Below, piece by piece: positions 11,024 through 21,614 of a stretch of 64,000 nt of DNA. Position numbers and translations under genes: made by a program. The stretch is from Gnetum montanum. Lineage: Eukaryota > Streptophyta > Gnetopsida > Gnetales > Gnetaceae. The stretch covers positions 684,194 through 748,193 of the forward strand of contig MNCI01017954.1 in NCBI GenBank assembly GCA_015680685.1. The letters run 5' to 3'. The stretch's first letter is position 1, and each line of letters begins with the position of its first letter. The notes under the pieces were generated by a model. That model worked only from the letters and a program-made list of their open reading frames with translations. It was not told the DNA's origin and ran no database searches.

Positions 11024-12139
11024 TCATATTTTTGGGGGATCACGGTTTGGAAATTGGTTATCATTTTGGTTATCAATGGGTGTGGCATCTTGTTTAAGCT
11101 TGAGAGTAGTGTTATCTTGTTTAGGCTCATCAAATTTGACTTCTAAGCCTTGGTTTGTGCCTACATGTGTAGAGGTGTTGGGTGTAGCCGCATCACTGTG
11201 TATAATGATTTCACCACCTTCATAGGGTAAGTGAATCTCTTGGTGGATGGGTGAGGAAACCACTTTTAATTGGGCTAACCATGGTCATCCCAATATCAAG
11301 TTAAAACCAAGCATCTCGTCTACAACTACAAATTCAGCTGACATGGGGAACTCGTCCCCTACTACGAAATCTAGAGTTAGTATTCCTTTGACAACCATGC
11401 GTGATCCACTGAATGATTTTAGGAATGTTGTGGAAGTTGGTTTGATTTGTTCAGTTAGCCCTAACTATTTGATGATGAGGTATGGTACTACGTTCATGGC
11501 TGCTCCATCATCTACGTGTACCCTATGTATTTTAAATTGATTTACTTGTATAGTTATGAACATGGGTGCAGTGGTGACTTCTCCCATTTTTTCATCTATT
11601 TTTATATTATCCATGTTGAAGCTTAGTGATGTAGCTCTTGATCCTTGATATGGAGACATTACTGCATGAATGGAAGGTTCATTTGTAGGCAAGTATTCGC
11701 TAACTAGGATCGATATTAACATGCATACTAAGGCTTCACAATGAACTTGAGAAGTCAACATGAGGTCATACAAGCTTAAAGATGTGTTTTTTTTTGTTTA
11801 AGTGCTTGTGTGACTTAAGTTAGGGCATTGGCCAAGTCTTTACTATTTGGTGTGCTCCTGCTAGTTGAGACTTGATCCATTGGACCCAACAATTGTATCT
11901 CTTGTGAAATGGTTTTCATGTGGTCTGATGTGGTGGTTGGGTTTGACGTATCTGGGATTCTTGATTTTTTTTCTTTCATGACTCGTGCTTGGCTCATTAG
12001 TTTTTGGAGTCATAGGTACAGCGTTTAAGGGAGTGGGTATCGGTGGCCCCAATCCAAGACTTCGATGTTCTTTTTCCAATCTTTCCCTAGTAAGTCTGTT
12101 GGTGAGGCATTCTCACGAAGGTCATGGGAAAACCATTGG

Positions 12140-12555
12140 AGCTTGAACATCGGTTTGTTTTGGGACTCGGATTATGAATGGAGCGGGTCGTGGTTGCAGT
12201 TAAACATTTGGAGGTGGTTGTGTATTAGGGTGTTTAGGCACCCTGATGATGAATGGGGCTGGTTTGGTTTGTGGTTGAGGAATAGGAGGTTGAAGATTAG
12301 GGTGTTTGGGAACCTTGATTACAAAAGGAGTTGGTTGGTTTTGTGGTTGTACCTCCGTGGTTGCAACCGCAGGTGGAACTTAGACTACAAAGGGAGTGGG
12401 TTGGGTAGGCGGTTGCACATTTGTGATTGCATGAGTAGGGGGTACATGAATAACAAATGGTTTTTTCAATGTAGGCGGATTGTATTTGGGATATGAAGAT
12501 TGTGGGGATGATGTTGATGTTGTAGGAGGAACACGAATCACAAAAGGTTTTGTGG
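12140..12555 (-). repeat. Peptide repeat in the B2 gag linker: PF(V/I)I(R/K/H)VP
   Basis: Six copies of a motif PFVIRVPP / PFIIRVPK lie 60-90 bases apart (near 12,540, 12,450, 12,380, 12,318, 12,250 and 12,160), separated by Gln/Pro-rich spacers. B1 has one clear copy (PFVIKVPP). The repeats sit between zinc knuckle and protease, where a processing linker would be expected. Function unknown. Confidence 0.6.
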
Positions 12556-12869
12556 ACATACTCTGGTCATTTCCTACATGTATCATGTTAATAACGTAAG
12601 GAGCTTCCTTAGTATTAAGGGGATCTTTATATACGCCCATAGATTGATTCTGTGGTTTAACAGGGTTGGCATCATCAAATGTTATTTCACCCCTATCAAT
12701 CATATGTTGTATGTCTTATTTGAGGGTGAAACAATAATAAGTACCATGCCCATTCCGTTGATGGTACTCACAAAATCAATCTAGTCTAAAGCCTTTTGGA
12801 ATAGGAGGCTCATTTGGTGTTACCAAGCTTGGGTTTTTGACCAATTCACAGAATTGGTCATGTCTCTGG

Positions 12870-12960
12870 ATGGCCACTAGGGAAAATTGCTTGTGTTTAA
12901 TTTCCCCAGCCTTTNATGGCCACTAGGGAAAATTGCTTGTGTTTAATTTCCCCAGCCTTT
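12870..12960. other. Likely assembly artefact: 45-base duplication around a single N
   Basis: Bases 12,870-12,914 and 12,916-12,960 are the same 45 bases, separated by one N at 12,915. An identical layout occurs at 59,750-59,840. This looks like two contig ends joined without merging their overlap. The real sequence is probably 46 bases shorter, and any frameshift here should be ignored. Confidence 0.85.
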
Positions 12961-15002
12961 AAAAGTTGGTCTAACAACTGGGAAGGCTTTATGGGGAGCG
13001 GTGTGTATTGAGCAGGGTCTTTCCTCTCAAATGTACATGCATAACCCGTGTTAGTAGCCTGCATGGTAGATGATTTAGGTGTGTGTGCATGAGCAGCTCT
13101 CTCATAGTTAACGAGAGTAGTAGGTGGTCTACCTTACTATCCCATGTTGGTAGGTTGAGTCTCCACTACTGCTACTACTATTGCTTTAGCCTTTTCTTTG
13201 TATTTTTTAGTGTGTTGATTTTTAAAGGCTAAGTAAGCAGGATCATGGCTATTTTGGGCTGCCTCTTCTATGTTTTTAATCTATATGAAAGCTTGGCTTA
13301 GAGTGCACACATTTAGATAGTACAGTTTTGATTTGACAAAATCATTCATAGCTCCCTTAAGAATCATAAGAATATATGTTTCTAGGATTGGCTCATGAAG
13401 TTCATTGAGTGCGACACTCCATCTTTGGATAAATTTTTGTACAGGTTCAAGTGATGCTTGTTTTACCTGTATTAGACTGTCCAAGGTTGCTTTAGGTTTT
13501 AGGTTGTATTTAAACCTGGTAACGAACTAGTGTAAGAGATCCTCCAAAGAGGATATGGAGTTACGAGGCAAGGCTCGGTACTAGTCTAATGCTTTGCCAA
13601 TGAGGGACATGGCGAACACACGCAAGATTGCATGGGACGAAGCTTGAAGCAGTAGACATTCTAGTCTAAATGTGACTAGATGGGCATTGGGGTTTCCTTC
13701 CCTGTTGTATTTGATTAGTTGAGGCAAAGAAACTCCTTTGGGCAGGGTTAATGGTGATATCGAAGAGCTAATAGGATTGTCTTGGTAAAATTCTAATACT
13801 TTAAGCTCTTCATTGTTGACCATTTTGAGGTATTTTACCTCATCAGTGAGGTCTTGCATCATCTTTTTAGCTTTGGCCCAGTCTTGGGCACTAGGTAAAG
13901 TGGCAGGTTGGTTATGTTGTGTAGTATGCAAGTTAGATTATTGTACAGTGGGTGGGAAAGAAGAAAGTTGAATGGTTGAAGGTCACACTTGTGGAATATT
14001 TACAGTGGGTGCTACTAAGGGTGGCATACCGTAAGGTGTAGGTTACTGTTGTTGTTGTTGTTGTACTTGAGGGATGTTCGTGGATGGAATTGTAGCAGGT
14101 GGTATGCTGTAATGAGGGGGTTGATGCGGTTGCATGCTAGTCATGGCCCACTGTCCAATTATGATTTGTAAGGGAACACCCTAAACTTGTTGAGTTGAAG
14201 TGGTGAAGGGTGTCCCTTGAATTTTTACTTGTGGTATATAGTGAGCAGATGTAGAAGTAGGTATCACAGATGGCATCCCAATCACTTGGGGTGGGAGGGT
14301 CACTCCTACATTAGTTTGAGAGGGGGGTTGTTGGGTTTGTATTTGTAAGAGAGGGGATATCGTGGTGACCGGAGGAATAGTGGGTATATTGAATTGAGTA
14401 TTGGTCATAGGGAGAGTGGGAATGAGAGTGGATGCCTCATGTTGAGATACATGAGCTTGAGTGCTTTTAAATGTGTGAAGCGACATGGTTTCTCTCGTGA
14501 AAGGGTGGAATAACGAGTTCATGTAAGTTTGCGGACTGAGAGTATTGTATGAATCCTAATGTTCGGATTGAACTACGAAATTATCTTCCTCATCTCCATT
14601 TTGAGATTCTACAATGGGTTTGCATGAGGTTTGGTTCCTGGCCATGAAGAGCTGGGATATAAGTTCATGATGAGATTTAGATAGGGGAATCACATCGTAT
14701 GCTGAGGGGATAAAGTTATGGTCCCCCTTATAGATGAACTCAAAATGTTGTTTTGCTTCTATTTCTATGCGATCAGTGGGTAGGTTGGCTTGGATATTTA
14801 CACATATGAAGTTGTATTGCTTGGAGGTCAAAGTGGTGAATGAGGGGTCATGGCCCTGCAGTCTCAATGACCGACGAGGTGGCCCCTGAGGGTTGACCTC
14901 ACCATGAGTCACTATGGGTCCGGTGGTGGTCACAAGGTATAAGACTGACACGCTAGGGTTAGAGATGAGGAGAGCATAAGTATTGGTGTTCGTAGGATCC
15001 AT

Positions 15003-15534
15003 TTTACGTGCTTTAAGTATGACAACGTAAACTAAAAAAAATTTGGTTAAGTGTTGGACTAGAAGAAAAAAAATTTTCTAAGTGTTGGAACAACGTATAC
15101 AGCGTAAACGAGAGAAAATTTGGCTAAGTGTTGGAACAGCGTATAGGTGGCAGCATATGAGTAGGGGTCACAGCGTACACAAACTATGTACAATGTATAT
15201 AGATGATACATAAGATATAATGCAAGTGTAAATGCCAAGAAGGAAGATGAACTATAGAGTATACTATAAAAATTAATATTTTGGCCAAAAAAAAACGGTA
15301 AAGATGCAGCGTATACAGGTGAACAACATATGAACGTTGGATGTGGCACAGATCTACAGTCATAGAGTGCAGATCTGCAATGTTTGAGGGTAGATCTGCA
15401 ATCACAAGGCATAGATCTACAGTCATAGGGCACATATCTGTAGTCACAGGGTGCAGATCTACAGTCATAGGGTGTAGATCTACAGTCACAGAGGGTAGAT
15501 CTGGGATAGTAAGATGTAGATCTAGGAGAAAAAC
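15003..15534 (-). repeat. B2 5' leader with AGATCTACAGTCA tandem repeats
   Basis: Leader between gag and primer-binding site. At 15,345-15,525 a unit of about 24 bases built on GTAGATCTACAGTCATAGGG is repeated eight times with drift, and the AGATCT core is itself palindromic. Another part (15,020-15,180) repeats words like CAGCGTATAC and TTCTAAGTGTTGGA that also occur at 5,100-6,360. Open frames across this array are repeat by-products. Confidence 0.6.
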
Positions 15535-15553
15535 GGCCCTCCTTCTAGCAGCA
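15535..15553 (-). promoter_or_regulatory. B2 primer-binding site
   Basis: On the minus strand TGCTGCTAGAAGGAGGGCC, five bases after the end of the B2 LTR. Same site as in B1, B3 and B4 with a change in the third base. Confidence 0.75.
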
Positions 15554-15558
15554 TTTTC

Positions 15559-17531
15559 TATACCATACGAAATCATCGGTGCAAGGCTGGAATGAAACAA
15601 ACACCATGAGATCCATGGAAGAAATACAGAAGACCCTACCTTCGCTTGAGGGCAAGCTGGAATAGATGAAGGTAGAGTACCTTGAATGGTCCACACGTAG
15701 ATCAAATGAGGACTTCCCCAACGTACGCACTTTGCAATGTGTTGGGTTATACGTAAACGATGCACATTAAACGTAAAACGTAACTTAAACAGGCACAATA
15801 ACGTAAACAGGAATGTAAACATAAACTGGAAAAACAAAGAAAACTGTAGTAAATTTGGGAAACATGTAAACTATTTTTTATTGAAAAATGATTACAGTGT
15901 GCACCAGTCAGAACACAGTTGTGGATTGATCACAAGGTGGATGTTTAGCCCCGGTGGGTGATGACGAGTGCTGGAAGATGTAGGTTTTGGGTTACAGGGA
16001 AATGCAGCATCCAAGTCTGATGCCTAACACACAGAGGTTGATGCCCAAATTTTCTAAGTGTCCCAAATTCAATTTTTTCATCCGTTTGTCAAAATTGCCA
16101 ACCCTGATCTAGTGAAAAATCGAGGTTTTTATAAGATCTTGGGTGTTAGATTTGAATCTGGAAGGAGATGAGTAGCTGTGAGGTGAGAAAAATTTGGATT
16201 AGGAGATAGGTGGTGTGTTAATTGAGTGTAGGATACTTTACAACTATACAACATGTAGCGTACACGCTGTCGTATGAACGCCTAGCGTATAGGCTTGGAA
16301 TGCTCAAAAAACCTAAAATTTACAAAAGAATTTGTATGTTACAACAAGAATGATGTCTCTGGCTGTTGGATCCATGCTCTAGCCTACTATTTTTGGCCTC
16401 AGTGTGTCTTGAAATGCTCTGACGTGTGTTGGCATCCACATACAACATTCAGCGTATGAGATTGGGCGTCAACCTCAGCGTACACCTTAGCATCAACCTC
16501 AGCATTAACCTCAGCATGAACCTCAGTGTCAACCTCAACATCAACCTCATGAACTTCCATGTTGGATGTCTGACTTTGTACACTTGTGCTTGTCCCTTGA
16601 TGCCTGAGCACTGTTGATCCTCCAGGGTGTCTAGATGCTAATTTTGACTTCATTTTGATGCAGTTTTGGGCCTGTTTTAGTGGTCTACGCTAAGCTATAC
16701 GATGGCCAGTGTATACCAAGGTGTGCTCAGTGTAAACACGTGAAAATGGCTTGTTGGAAGTCAAAAACTAAATTTCTTGAAGCCTTTGACCTTATAGGAT
16801 GGTTTCCCATGTCCTAAGGATCAATGTCATGCTAAAAATTTGCCTGAAAGTGCCTGATTTGCCCAGTTCTTGGTGGTATACGCTGGGCTATATGCTGACC
16901 AGCATATACAAGATTGTCCCCAGCATATACACTTGAAAATGCATCATTTCAAGGTCAAAACTTGATTTTTAGGTTCCTGTGATGATCCCCAATAGTTTCT
17001 CTACATCTAGAAGTCAATTTTAGATGAAAATATTGCTCTTTGGTGCCTTTTTTGGGCCTTTTTTGGTGGTATATGCTAGGCTATACGCTGGCGAGCGTAT
17101 ACCAAGGTGTGCCCAGCGTATACATTTGAAAATGCATCATTTAGGGCCCAAAATTTGATTTTTCAAAGGCTGAGAGTTGCTGGGGACCCTGGGGAAGGTC
17201 ATGGGGGGTCCAAACACTCAATTTTGGCATGTTTTGACTCATTTTTGGGGTCCAAAAGTTGCCATACGCTGGTCTGTACGCTAGCCAACGTACAGCCCAG
17301 CGTGAACAGAGTATACTTGGTCAAAACCAAAGTATTTTGAACCCAAAATATGAAATTATTGACGTTGGATGCTGATGTAGTCACCTGTGGGTCCCAGCGT
17401 ACTCTTGCTTGTTCAATTATGCTCTGTTTGATGCTGTTTTTGAGGTTTTCAAGCTTGTTCATGCTGGGGACCAACATGACTTTGCTCAATTTCTATCTAT
17501 AAGTGTTAGCCAAAATTTTTGTGGTGTTTCA
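15559..17531 (-). mobile_element. B2 5' LTR
   Basis: LTR of about 1.97 kb read leftward, beginning TGAAACACCACAAAAATTT at 17,531. TATA box TATAAAAA on the minus strand at 16,126-16,133. U3 (16,250-17,530) contains three or four repeat units, each with a palindromic core, for example TATACGCTGGCGAGCGTATA at about 17,083-17,102. A separate 12-base minisatellite (CCTCAGCATCAA) fills 16,450-16,550. The LTR is inserted in the 5' LTR of element A1: the base after its end, AAGTAGATTC at 17,532, continues the A LTR at the point matching 26,782 of the A1 3' LTR. The target duplication should be AAGTA, with the other copy outside the window. Confidence 0.82.
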
Positions 17532-17870
17532 AAGTAGATTCATAGAGTTGTGTTCAAATGTTTTTGCAAAAATTTATTTGTTAGAAGTAGGTATTATAAG
17601 GACTGCATAGACTAGGCAATTGAACAAAATAGGAACTCTCAACAACTTACGGTACTTTGCAAAGTTGGCTGAATCTCTTTAAGATAAGTCATTTATAGTT
17701 TTACACACAACCAAATCATTTCGTTTTTCACAATAGCACACACACATACTCACATTAACTACTAAGTCTATCTGGAGCTATCTAGGCCTTGGTGTTGCCA
17801 AAGACCAAGAAGCACCTAAATCCTATTCGAGGACACTCATTGGTGGTCGCATCCCAAATGGTTGCCAACA
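17532..17870 (+). mobile_element. A1 5' LTR, last 339 bases
   Basis: It matches 26,782-27,135 of the A1 3' LTR base for base apart from scattered substitutions and small gaps. It ends in CCAACA, the inverse of the TGTTGG that opens the LTR. The earlier 2.7 kb of this LTR is cut off by the B2 insertion at 17,531/17,532 and must lie beyond the left edge of the window or be lost. Confidence 0.85.
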
Positions 17871-17877
17871 GTTCTTT

Positions 17878-17892
17878 TGGTGCTAGGAGGGC
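17878..17892 (+). promoter_or_regulatory. A1 primer-binding site
   Basis: TGGTGCTAGGAGGGC, seven bases after the LTR end. It resembles the B-family site TGGTGCTAGAAGGAGGGCC with a deletion, so A and B probably used the same primer tRNA. Confidence 0.65.
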
Positions 17893-17992
17893 TGAAAATT
17901 TAGCCTCTAAGTTCATAAGCTTTATAATTTTAGCACATCAACAATTTTTTGTTACTATAAAGGCTTAAGAAATTAAATACTATTTTCAGTTC

Positions 17993-19218
17993 ATGACCAA
18001 GAAGATTGATAGTTTGGAAAATTTAAAAGTTTCAAAAGATATTCTTGATTCTAAGACTGATTCTTCATCAGAAGAAGAACAAAAGAAAGTTTTTGAATTA
18101 GGAACAAGTAGTGGAGTGAAAACTAGAAAATCAAGAAGATCACCCATTATATCTAGTTTATCAATTTATAAGAGAAGATCTAGAAAGTCTAAGAGTTCAA
18201 CTATCCAAAGGAATAAGATGGAAAATCCTTGGCAAAGAGTTATACCATTAGGATTTCAAAATTATAATGATATTCCTAAGGTAGTTTACAAATATTTNTT
18301 TGGTATTTGAACTTACCAAGTAATAGTATTACAAGTTGGGATGACATAAAGAATCTTTTCTTGGCCCAGTATGGTAATCAATTAGATCAACAACAACTAT
18401 ACTATGGGCTAATACAAGCTAAGCAACGAGTTAAAGAGTCAATTATAGATTCTAACATCAAGTTTCAATGAATTTGTGGACTCTTCCAAAGACAATATAG
18501 ACCATCAAAAGAAATGCTTAAAGAAACTTATCTTAAGGATGTCAACCCCAACATTTCAACTTGGTTAAAGAGAACTCCAAACTTAACTACACTAAATGAT
18601 TACTTTAGTGAAGCTATACAGTTAGAAAAGTAGTTGAACTTGAACCCTGAAGAAAATATTGCAATTCAAAAAAGAGAAGAAAGAGTTATGATTCCTATGC
18701 AAGATTTTTCTCAATTTAAAGCTTTACCAAGTCCATCTCATGTTAACATAGAGCAAGAACATGAAAGTGTAGAATATGAAAAAGAACAATTAATGAGAGA
18801 TATGTCTAACAAAATAGTGAAGCTTGAAAAAGCCTCAGCAAGAGTTAATATTAAGGAAGAAAGGGAAAATAGAAAGCATAAACATCAAGATACTAAGTTA
18901 GTAGAAGATGAGGATGAAAGTGACCTAATTATGTCCAACTTTCTTGATATTGAATTTGATAATGAGTTATATAGTGTTCATTATGCAAGTAAATCTTCTA
19001 GCAATGGATGTAGTGATACTTCTTCTCTATCAGGTTCTGAAGAAGATGTGTCTTTAGATGAAGAATGCAATAACAATGAGGAAAATGAATATAGTCTTCG
19101 ATCTAAGGAAAGACTAACTACTTCTAGACCCCAAATGTTATTACTAATCCATCTACTAAGAGAAAAGCTTTTAAGCCAAATAGAAGAGATAAAAATAAAG
19201 GTAAATATAATCAAGTAG
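17993..19218 (+). pseudogene. A1 gag
   Basis: Gag of element A1 in several frames. The first piece (17,993-18,310) is Ser/Lys-rich with a Lys/Arg patch and ends in PWQRVIPLGFQNYNDIPK. The middle (18,311-18,633) contains SWDDIKNLFLAQYGNQ, a typical Ty3/gypsy gag core helix. The last piece (18,634-19,218) is acidic and coiled-coil-like (EEDVSLDEECNNNEENEY). No zinc knuckle was seen. A stray N at 18,298 and several stops interrupt it. The gag is unlike that of family B, so B is not simply an internally deleted A. Confidence 0.65.
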
Positions 19219-19292
19219 AGCAAAGCACTCAAAATCCATCTTTTAATAAATGGATAAAGAAACCAAGCTTTATTGGTGATGGAGAGTATGAT

Positions 19293-19943
19293 TTGATTGA
19301 AGACCTTAAACATGTCAAGGCCAATATTAGCTTTTATCAGATGTTTCAAATAGGAGATCAACAAAGAAAGGCTTTAGAGTTCATTAAAGGTAAAAGGAGA
19401 GTTAGAGAATCAAAGTTAAGTTATGTGTCTAATAATGATGAGAAATTAAAGACCTTGTATGATAAGGAAGCTTCTCCTTTTCTTTTGACAATGAAATTAA
19501 AAGATAAATACTTACAAAATTGTTTGAATGATTCTGGAGCTACATCTACTATAATGCCACTGTCTATATGTAAGAAACTTGGTTTGATTCTTGAAAAATC
19601 AAATAAAAAGATTGTTCAAGTGGATAAAAGTAGAGCGAAGATTGTGAGTCAATTACCAAATGTCCTATTGAAAATTACTTCTAAACCTCGCGTCAAAAGT
19701 AGAGTAACTATTCAAGTGGCAGATATACCAAATTCACATATTCTCTTATTGAGTAGAAGTTGGAGCAAAAATTTCTCAAGTTACCTATCAACAAATTATT
19801 CTCACATGTGGCTACCTTGGAAAGGAGAACCAAATCAAATATACATCTATAGTGAACCTTTGATGATTGATAACATTACTTCAAATGGAAAAAGTAAAAT
19901 GGTTGAAAAAGGAGGTGTTAAAAACAAAATTTGTACACTCTAA
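19293..19943 (+). pseudogene. A1 aspartic protease
   Basis: Retropepsin domain: active-site NDSGATSTIMPLSICKKLGL near residues 80-100 of this segment (Asp-Ser-Gly as usual). The C-terminal ILLLSRSWSKN corresponds to ILLGRPWL of other Ty3/gypsy proteases. It continues with WLPWKGEPNQIYIYSEPL, a conserved tail in this class. It would mature the Gag-Pol polyprotein. It is followed directly by an RNase H domain rather than by reverse transcriptase. Confidence 0.8.
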
Positions 19944-19991
19944 GAAAATTATAGATATGAAAAAGAACACTCAAAGAATGAGGATAAATGA

Positions 19992-20519
19992 AAGTTATAC
20001 TTTGATGGTTCATATAATTCAAAAGGTGCAAGAGTCGATATAGTTATATTAAGGAATGATTCACCTGAAATTCTTAAAGTAATTCATCTATCTTTCCCTT
20101 GTACTAACAAAAAAGCTAAGTATGAAGCTTTATGTATTGGTATAAGAATAGCTCTAGAAAAAAAGATCAGAGTAATCACTTTAAAAGGAGACTCAAGATT
20201 AGTTTGTGAACAAGTAAAGGATAACTATGTAGTAAAGAGCTCATTCTTAAGACCTTATAAGCAACTTGCTTGTAAGATGTTAGATCAGTTTCAAAATTGC
20301 CAAATAGAGCATATAAATAGAGTAGAGAATCTTATAGTAGATGATATGGCAAAGGCAACTTTAGCATTGGATATGCAAATAATAGAAAGTTACAAAGATG
20401 TAATGATTGAAGAAGAATATCAGCCATCAGTACCAGATAATATAAGACATTTACAAGTATTTGAAGATGATGATCAAGTACTAAGATTTATGAAAAAAAA
20501 ACAAAAATTTGAGGGTTAA
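19992..20519 (+). pseudogene. A1 additional RNase H domain, placed before reverse transcriptase
   Basis: KLYFDGSYNSKGARVDIVI starts an RNase H of the RVT_3 / archaeal-like type, followed by TNKKAKYEALCIGIRIAL, LKGDSRLVCEQV and CQIEHINRVENLIVDDMAKA. Catalytic Asp (FDGS), Asp (GDS) and the last Asp (VDDMA) are present; the usual Glu of AEYEAL is Lys here (AKYEAL). Such a second RNase H is known in plant Tat/Ogre-type elements, normally after the classical RNase H. Here it lies between protease and RT. The Trp before KLYFDGS has become a stop (TGA at 19,989). The frame closes at 20,517. Confidence 0.8.
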
Positions 20520-21040
20520 GTGATACCTGAAACGTCATCAAACTCCAAAGCTAATTTCATTCCAAAAAGGATGATTGACTTGGAACATGAGTTCAAGAAA
20601 AATTTACTTACTGGAAAGGATATACAAAACCCAGATAGTCAAGCTTTCGAGGTAGTGAATTTTGGATTAGACAGGATGCCAAAGATGTTGAATGTTACAA
20701 AGGNNNNNNNNNNNNNNNNNNNNNNNNNNNNNNNNNNNNNNNNNNNNNNNNNNNNNNNNNNNNNNNNNNNNNNNNNNNNNGAGCTACTTTCCAAAGAGCA
20801 ATGAATTTAGCATTTAAGGATTTATTAGGCAAAATTGTGGTGGTTTATTTGGATGATATTACAATATTCTCAAGAAAAAAAGAAGATCATATTAATCATC
20901 TCCAGCAAGTTTTCAATAGATGTCGTGACTTTGGTATTTCATTAAATCCTAAGAAGTGTATCTTCAGGGTTAAATCCGAAAGCTTATTAGGCCATGTGAT
21001 ATGTCAAGAAGGAATTGCCATAGACAATTCTCGAATGTAA
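20520..21040 (+). pseudogene. A1 reverse transcriptase, with assembly gap
   Basis: The linker FEVVNFGLDRMPKMLNVTK leads into the RT but the fingers and first palm motifs fall in a gap of 77 Ns (20,704-20,780). About 150-200 residues are missing, so the true gap must be longer than drawn or the copy is deleted. After the gap ATFQRAMNLAFKDLLGK and VVVYLDDITIFSR give the YLDD catalytic box, followed by HINHLQQVFNRCRDFGISLN and the LLGHVICQEGI motif. Typical Ty3/gypsy palm and thumb. Confidence 0.85.
20704..20780. other. Assembly gap (77 N)
   Basis: Run of N inside the A1 reverse transcriptase. The sequence on both sides is RT, so the gap removes the N-terminal half of that domain. Confidence 0.98.
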
Positions 21041-21614
21041 GCAGTATAGAATATTGAGCATCCACCAAGTAAGATATCTCTTAGATATTTCTTTGGGAAG
21101 ATAAACTTTGTGAAAAAGTTCATCCCCGGGTTTACTGAAATTACCAAGCCTTTGATGCATATGCTAAAAAAGGATGTCCAAGTAGAGAAAACACCAAAAT
21201 TAGAGAGAGCTTTATCAAAAATTAAAAATGCTATACAAGAGGCTTCATATTTGGTGAAGCCTATGCTTGAAGAAGATTTTTGGTTATATTCTTTTGCTTC
21301 GAATGATTCTATTGCTAATACAAAAAGATGATGAAGGTCAAGATGAACCAATTGGATTTTTTGGGTATCAGTTAAAAGGTTCAGAATTAAATTATTCAGA
21401 CTTAGAAAAACAAGCATTTGCAATCATCAAAGCACTTCAGCATTTTAAATATTATTTGGAAAGTTTGTTAGTCCACATTATGCTAATTGAACCTGCAGTC
21501 AAGCAATTTCTAGCCCAAAATGAGATTGGATTAAAAAAAGGAAAATGGCTTATAAAGTTGCAAAGTTTTAGATTTTCATTGGAATATGCAAAAAAATTAA
21601 GGGAATGGGATTAG
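21041..21614 (+). pseudogene. A1 connection and classical Ty3/gypsy RNase H
   Basis: FIPGFTEITKPLMHMLKK is the RT thumb/connection motif. The RNase H that follows shows PIGFFGYQLKGSELNYSDLE and KQAFAIIKALQHFKYYL, the usual SR.L...E.NY...EKE.LA...A...FR.YL pattern. It changes frame near 21,300. Together with 19,992-20,519 it makes element A a two-RNase-H element. Confidence 0.78.

Larger units (their letters stand above)
11024..15002 (-). pseudogene. B2 gag and aspartic protease, decayed Ty3/gypsy
   Basis: Longer relative of the B1 gag-protease. ATG at 15,002 opens MDPTNTNTYALLISNP, which matches the gag start of B4 (MNPPNTS at 55,501). Gag core pieces lie at 13,581-13,931 (LPQLIKYNREGNPNAHLVTF, then FAMSLIGKALD) and 13,281-13,484 (ALNELHEPILETYILMILKG). 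An intact CX2HX4HX4C knuckle, CEYHQRNGHGTYYC, lies near 12,737-12,778. A proline-rich linker follows (12,150-12,550). The protease at 11,465-11,773 has VHVDDGAAMNVVP, and ILG-stop-PWL near 11,290 is the C-terminal motif with Arg turned to stop. After the protease there is no reverse transcriptase or integrase; the antisense gene begins instead. A 45-base assembly duplication lies at 12,870-12,960. Confidence 0.8.

Noticed and set aside
15345-15525. CRISPR-like spaced repeats
   Set aside because: Units are contiguous without unique spacers and drift in sequence; it is a plant minisatellite in a retroelement leader.
15059-15837. Overlapping minus frames with Cys-Arg-Ser repeats
   Set aside because: Translation of the AGATCT minisatellite and the LTR end; no conserved protein.
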